Below, piece after piece: positions 24,801 through 30,800 of a stretch of 34,034 nucleotides of DNA (within the stretch, counting starts at the first letter, position 1; the number at the start of each line of letters is the position of its first letter). The position numbers and the translations under genes were made by a program. The stretch is from Phoronis ovalis (Eukaryota; Phoronida; Phoronidae), in NCBI GenBank assembly GCA_028565635.1, contig JAOXYB010020070.1, positions 1 to 34,034 on the forward strand, read 5' to 3'. The notes beneath the pieces are model-generated. The model was not told the DNA's origin. It was given only the letters and a program-made list of their open reading frames with translations, and ran no database searches.

Positions 24801-27800
24801 GGTCTCGAGATACATTGGTTATATTTCTACCAATGTTTTAATATGAAGATATAAAAGTATACATTTAAAAAAAAGATAATTTTCTAAACTTAAGAAATCA
24901 TTATAATATGACCTGATAACTAATAATTTTTTGTTTTCAAAAATAAATAAAAAAAGTCCACTCGTACACATCTGCAACTTTGCACAACTTAACTTTACAA
25001 ACATATCCACAAAATCGTGTATCAGATTTTTAAAACTTTGATTTTTGAGCCAGAATTCTTTGATTTATCATGGGTGATTCAATGATCTGTTCTTATGAAT
25101 AGTTTTAGCGACTTTACTTACCTTGTTCCATGGACCAAAGAACCATACTGAATGATCGCAACCAATGCGTTGGCATTCTTTCTGCACTTCAAATTCTTCT
25201 CTGGCCTTGACATCACATTCTTCTTCAGGTACTTGTGTCAGAGATTTGGTTACAGTGTCAAATATAGCACAGTATATATAGCGTGTTTGAACTCCTTTAC
25301 CACAACTTTTTGAACACTTTAATAAACGAAAAGACCTTGTTTAAAATAAGTTTACTTCAACAGTATGCTCTAAATTCTCACCAAGACAAAGTATTTTCAG
25401 TTAAAACATTAACAAAAGATAAGGGACTTTATACCTTGGTTATTAGAGGTTTTAAAATATTTTTTGCATCAATGCCAAAAGAGTAAGCAGATGCTTACTG
25501 TTGTATTTAAAAGACTTGTTAGGTGAATTTTTGTCATCAATTCAAAGAAGTACAATGTACAAAAGTATGTTATAAGAATACTAACACGAGACCATTGAGA
25601 AAGATGCCACTGTGCTTTACATTGTACTTCCAATTCGCAAGAATCTGTTGATTTTGGTTTTCTGTCGCGGTCACAGTGATCATCATCATAAATCTCTCCG
25701 GATTGATCGGTACAAGCAACACGTCGCGATGTCACACCAGAACCACAAACACCAGAGCACTATAAGTAAGGTTTATTTGGAATTAAAGTTCAATAAAAAT
25801 TAATAGGCAAGAACAATCTCAAGAGACATTATACTAACAACATCATGCCTTTTAGCAGCAACTCTAATAACTGGAACTGACAAGAGGTTTATGTTTCTAA
25901 ATGCCCCATGTTCATACATTGATGGTGCAGAAAAATATCTTAACATTACCTCCGACCAGTCTGTAATCATCCACTCCATACCAGAGCATGGTCCTTGATT
26001 ACAGGGCTGAGTATAGCTGGGCTTCGGTCCTTCTTTACACCAGGAGTCGGGTAAAATATTTCCAATAGCATTAGGGATATCATGCTGCGCTTGGCACACA
26101 ACCCGTCTGTTCTGCTCTCCAGGTCCACACGGGGCACTACACTGTACAAAGCGAAAAAAATGAACATTAGAAAACACATATAGCTGAGACAGTTGACAAA
26201 ACAAAATGCAAACCATTTTAAGTAAGTGAATCTAGAAATCTGAAAACTTACATGTACTTGCACCTCATAAATTTGATTTAAAACATTAAATTTAACATTA
26301 AAATATTTAAGGGAACAAGTGTTCTTTTAAAAACTACGTAACAGTATTTCTTCAATTTCAAGTGTACATGCAGTTTGATACTGCTAGAACTGAACAATCA
26401 AAAGTGTCGACCACCGTATTATGCCTAGAATGACTAGCAATATAATTTTTTAAACACAGCAAGAATTGAAGCTGCTCTCTTACACTATCCTAGTTTCTTG
26501 AGGGACTGCGAAATTCCTACCAGATACCATGCACAAAACATACTGAAACTGCCATATTATATTACTTACAGCCATCCATGGCCCTGTCAGCCATTTGGGA
26601 CAATTAATATCTTCATTGCATTTTTTCACAAATTCAGGTCTAGGCCCTGCACTCTGTATACAAGCTTCATCTGGTATAATTGATGTTTTACCATCAGATA
26701 CTTGTTCACAATATACAAGACGATACTTAAATCCTCCACCACAAGTTTTCGAACATGTCTCCCACGGATCAACATGCCATCTGAAATGAACAAGGAACAA
26801 AATGTTACAAGAAGTCAACTCCTGATATCGAGTCCTTAACATAACAGACTATTTGCATACACTTGCGTACACCACCGTCGTACCTTTTCAATCCCTCAGT
26901 TGAATTCCTTGGTTTTTAAAACCTGAATGCAGAATTGCATTAAGCAGTGAAAATTAGTCAAAGTAATAACAAAATATTAATAAATAACTGTTTATATAAG
27001 AGATGTACGAGTATAAATTACAAAAAGGCATTTCTTAGACTAATGAAAGTAAGATTTTTTTTAATTTTGGCTTAGTATGCAGCGGAAGCAAAAAGTATAG
27101 TGTTTTATAAAGGAATTGCGCGAGCATATGGAGAACAACATAGCTGCTGATTCACAAAATGCGACATGCTGGGAAGGTTTGAGTCCAAAACTTGTGGTTC
27201 CACCAAATGCATGCAAATGGTCTATTGTCTACATTAATTAAAGAACATATTTTCATTAAAAACTTTGTAATTAGCCTGATTTTGCACCTGTTTTCAACTC
27301 TGGCTACAGCATGTATTAAAGTTTACCAACAATTTATAAAAAGATTGCACTCTAAATAACAGTTTTTATTAAAAGCCAGAACAACTTTACTTTTCTGACA
27401 TATCACATACTTTTTAGCTCTCAAATACTTTGCAAAACATTCACTATCAAAACAGATGTGTACAAGTAGGCTATACAAGTAACATCTAAAACTTTACCTG
27501 TCTCATTTCAACATAGTCTCTTTTTATTTAACTTGATAGTACAATACTTTCTACCAAAGCAGAAACGCTGTTACTGTAATTGGTTGCAGAAATGGCAGTA
27601 AACTTAACTTACCTAGCAGGGCACTCTCTGCCAAAGCATACTTGTTTCACAGGAGGTTCCTGTACAAGGTCACACAAATGATGGTCTACAACCAGCTCAG
27701 TTTCAGTGTTCACACAATTAACATCTCTGGTTTGTTTTCCTGCAAAGTTATTATCATTTATTTACTATTAGATTACTTTTATCTCTTGACAGATCCAACG

Positions 27801-30800
27801 ATTAACACATCATAAGACAGTAGTCATTGCTTTTTCGATTGCTTTCCTTAGAACTCTTATTCAATTTAGTACTTTATACAGTTTGAAAGTCAAAGACTAC
27901 CATTTGCTACATGCAAAGGTTCTTTTAACCATACAGGTAAAAGTGAAAATTGCTAATTCCTTATTTAACTTATGATGAAAAGTGCTCTCTACAAATTAAA
28001 CCACTAAAAATGCAGTTTTGGGCCACTTTCATGTTTGAAACAAGCTTGCAACATTTTTCATAAAACTGATTCTCTTTTTGCATTTCATACACATTACTGT
28101 GGATAAAACAGCTTTGAATTGTGGACTGAAGAGCAATACAAAAGAAATGCACTTAATACCTTCTCCGCAATCAGCATCGCATTCTGACCAGTATGTTGAT
28201 CTCCATTCATATTTGCGATCAGCTGGTCCACGAACTGATAGAGGGATGGAATATTCATACTCAATACCATAATTACGGTCCTGAACAACTAGCTACAAAA
28301 GAAAACATTTTACAACAAAGGTAGCCTGTCTACAAGCACACGGACTACTTTACATGAGGATATATTGCTAGTTAACTATTTTACTATTCTTTCTATTTAT
28401 ATTTATATCAATAAATTCATTGTTTTTAGTAGTGAAAATAGAAATATATGAAATTGGTATTTGGGCCCACATAAAATAAGTATATAGTTAAATATGACTA
28501 AATATAAGTTGCATAGTTAAAACAATATAATTTATCAATAATTTAGGCAATTTGATTGGAAATATATTACTTTAGAAAAAAAATAACAAACTTTATCCAA
28601 TAGAGGCCATAATAAATAACTCTTTTTCCAACTTTCATTTTTCCGTATGGCCAATAATAGCACTGACAACCAAAGTATTTAATTTTTATGTACAAAATAC
28701 ACAAAGCAACCATATCATCAAGCACCCACGAAATATGAAATACCAGATAATAAATTATTATGAAAATCTCACCCTAGCATTCAGTGAGTATCAGCAACTC
28801 TCGCCACCAGCTTTTAATTGCTAGGCTTTAATCAAACAAAACTTACTGAAATAAACAAGGCTCCTGTAGTTGGTCCTAAAGCACTGATAGCTTCTGGTGA
28901 ATACACATGTTGTCCTCTTTGATAGTGAAAAGTAGTTCCCGCAGCTTCAAATGATCGGGGAAAATCAATTTTCCAGTTTCCATTTAATACATATAGTCCA
29001 GTAATATTGCGAATGGCTAAAATTAAAAAATACAAGTTGTTTATAAGCAAGATAAGAAAATATCAACCTGGTGACTTATACTCCTTTAAATGATACTGTA
29101 TATTTTAGGCATTGTTTACTGCATGGTTACTTTCAAGCAACAATGAATAAAACAATCAACTTACCTAGGTAATTACTGCTGCCATTTTTTTCAGAAATAT
29201 AAATGTTGGTTGAACCAGCAGGTACATACAGAATATCATTATATCCTGAAATAAAATATTACATCATTGTCATATACAGAGATAAAATATTACACAATTG
29301 TCAAATACAGAAATATTAATTCCAGCTTACAGTAAAATGAAGTCTGTGAATGTTAAAATTACACTGGTACAAACTGAAAGCAGCATTATCATTACTGGGT
29401 GGGGTGTGTATAGAATGCAAATATAAGAGGAAAAGTTTAGTTTAACTCTGTTTATACTTTTATTAAAATGCAAATAATTGGAAAAACACAGTTGGACATT
29501 TTTTTTACATAATTGGATAAAACTCACCAATTGGTAGAGTTGATAGATCAATAGTTCCGGTGAGGGTTTTGCATGTTCTGCTGTTACCACCACATTCTCT
29601 GCATTTATCCTCTTTCATCTTAGAGTCTAAAATTCTGTCACAACCCACAGTCTACAAAAATAATTCAAATGTCAGCAGTTCTATAACAGACAACTCTTTT
29701 GTTGAGAAAGTTTTACTAACTTGAAAAAATTATATTTATTGAAGCACTAATTGCTTCACGTGCCAAGGGGTGCCACCTTGTCCAACTTTATCACAATTAT
29801 ATGTATACGGGATGTCACAGACTAACAATCACAGTACAAACATTTGAACACCACAATTTATATAAGGTTCAGCCTATACAGTAACACATACCTTGCAGAC
29901 ACCATCAACACAAATATCATGTCCCAATGGATCACATTTTGTTCCATCAATTACTTGAGGGTTTAGCATTGACACAAATATTTCTCCTTCTTTGCCTTCT
30001 GCCATACAGTTCAGGGCACACTTTTCATGGTCTGGAAATAAAATACTTGCCTAACACTTGCAATGCATTGCTATCAAAAACATTACCTTGTATAGCAGAT
30101 GTCAGTATTTACAACCAGTAAGACAATTTACTACTGTTACAGCATAATTTAACATGCCCAGTACGATCGCCGACATTATATTATACGTTAATAGATTGTG
30201 TGACAAAAGCCACAATGAAGAGTTCTTAAAGTCACTTTGCATACAATCAAAGGGATGCATTGGTTCCAAAGCACATAAAAAAAAAATTGCTACTTTTTTC
30301 GTGGATAAAACATGAAATCTTTTAGTATGGTAAAAAAATCTTTCGTCACCATCACTATCAAATGCCATTGACAGTTTATTTTCTTACTTCCATATTCATT
30401 ATTTTAACAAAGCAACTGTAAATTAAAAAAAAAATTTAATGACAAGTTAAGGATACCTTCATAATATGGTGTCCATTTATAGTATTGTCCATTGAATGGT
30501 TTCTCATTGTATTGTTGACACTGGAACTGGCGGAAATCTATTGAGCCCTCAGGACAATCCTACAACATGAAAGTATTTAAAATATCATCACTTTTGAGAT
30601 CCTCATCTATGGATTACTACATAATGCTAGAGGTGGGAAAGGATACCTGCTCTGAATCTATGTGCAGGGTAATCCAACTCGATCCAGATCCATAACCAGA
30701 TCGACTTGAATCCTGTCATGTTTTAAGTTAACTGGATTCTACCGTTGGCCTACAAAGAACAGCTTGAGTTTCGAAATACTTAGGTATATATAATTATGTT

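Noticed and set aside
28847-30559. Possible active ADAMTS protease gene
   Set aside because: Only the non-catalytic cysteine-rich and spacer modules are present; no HExxH zinc site or disintegrin-like region in the window.
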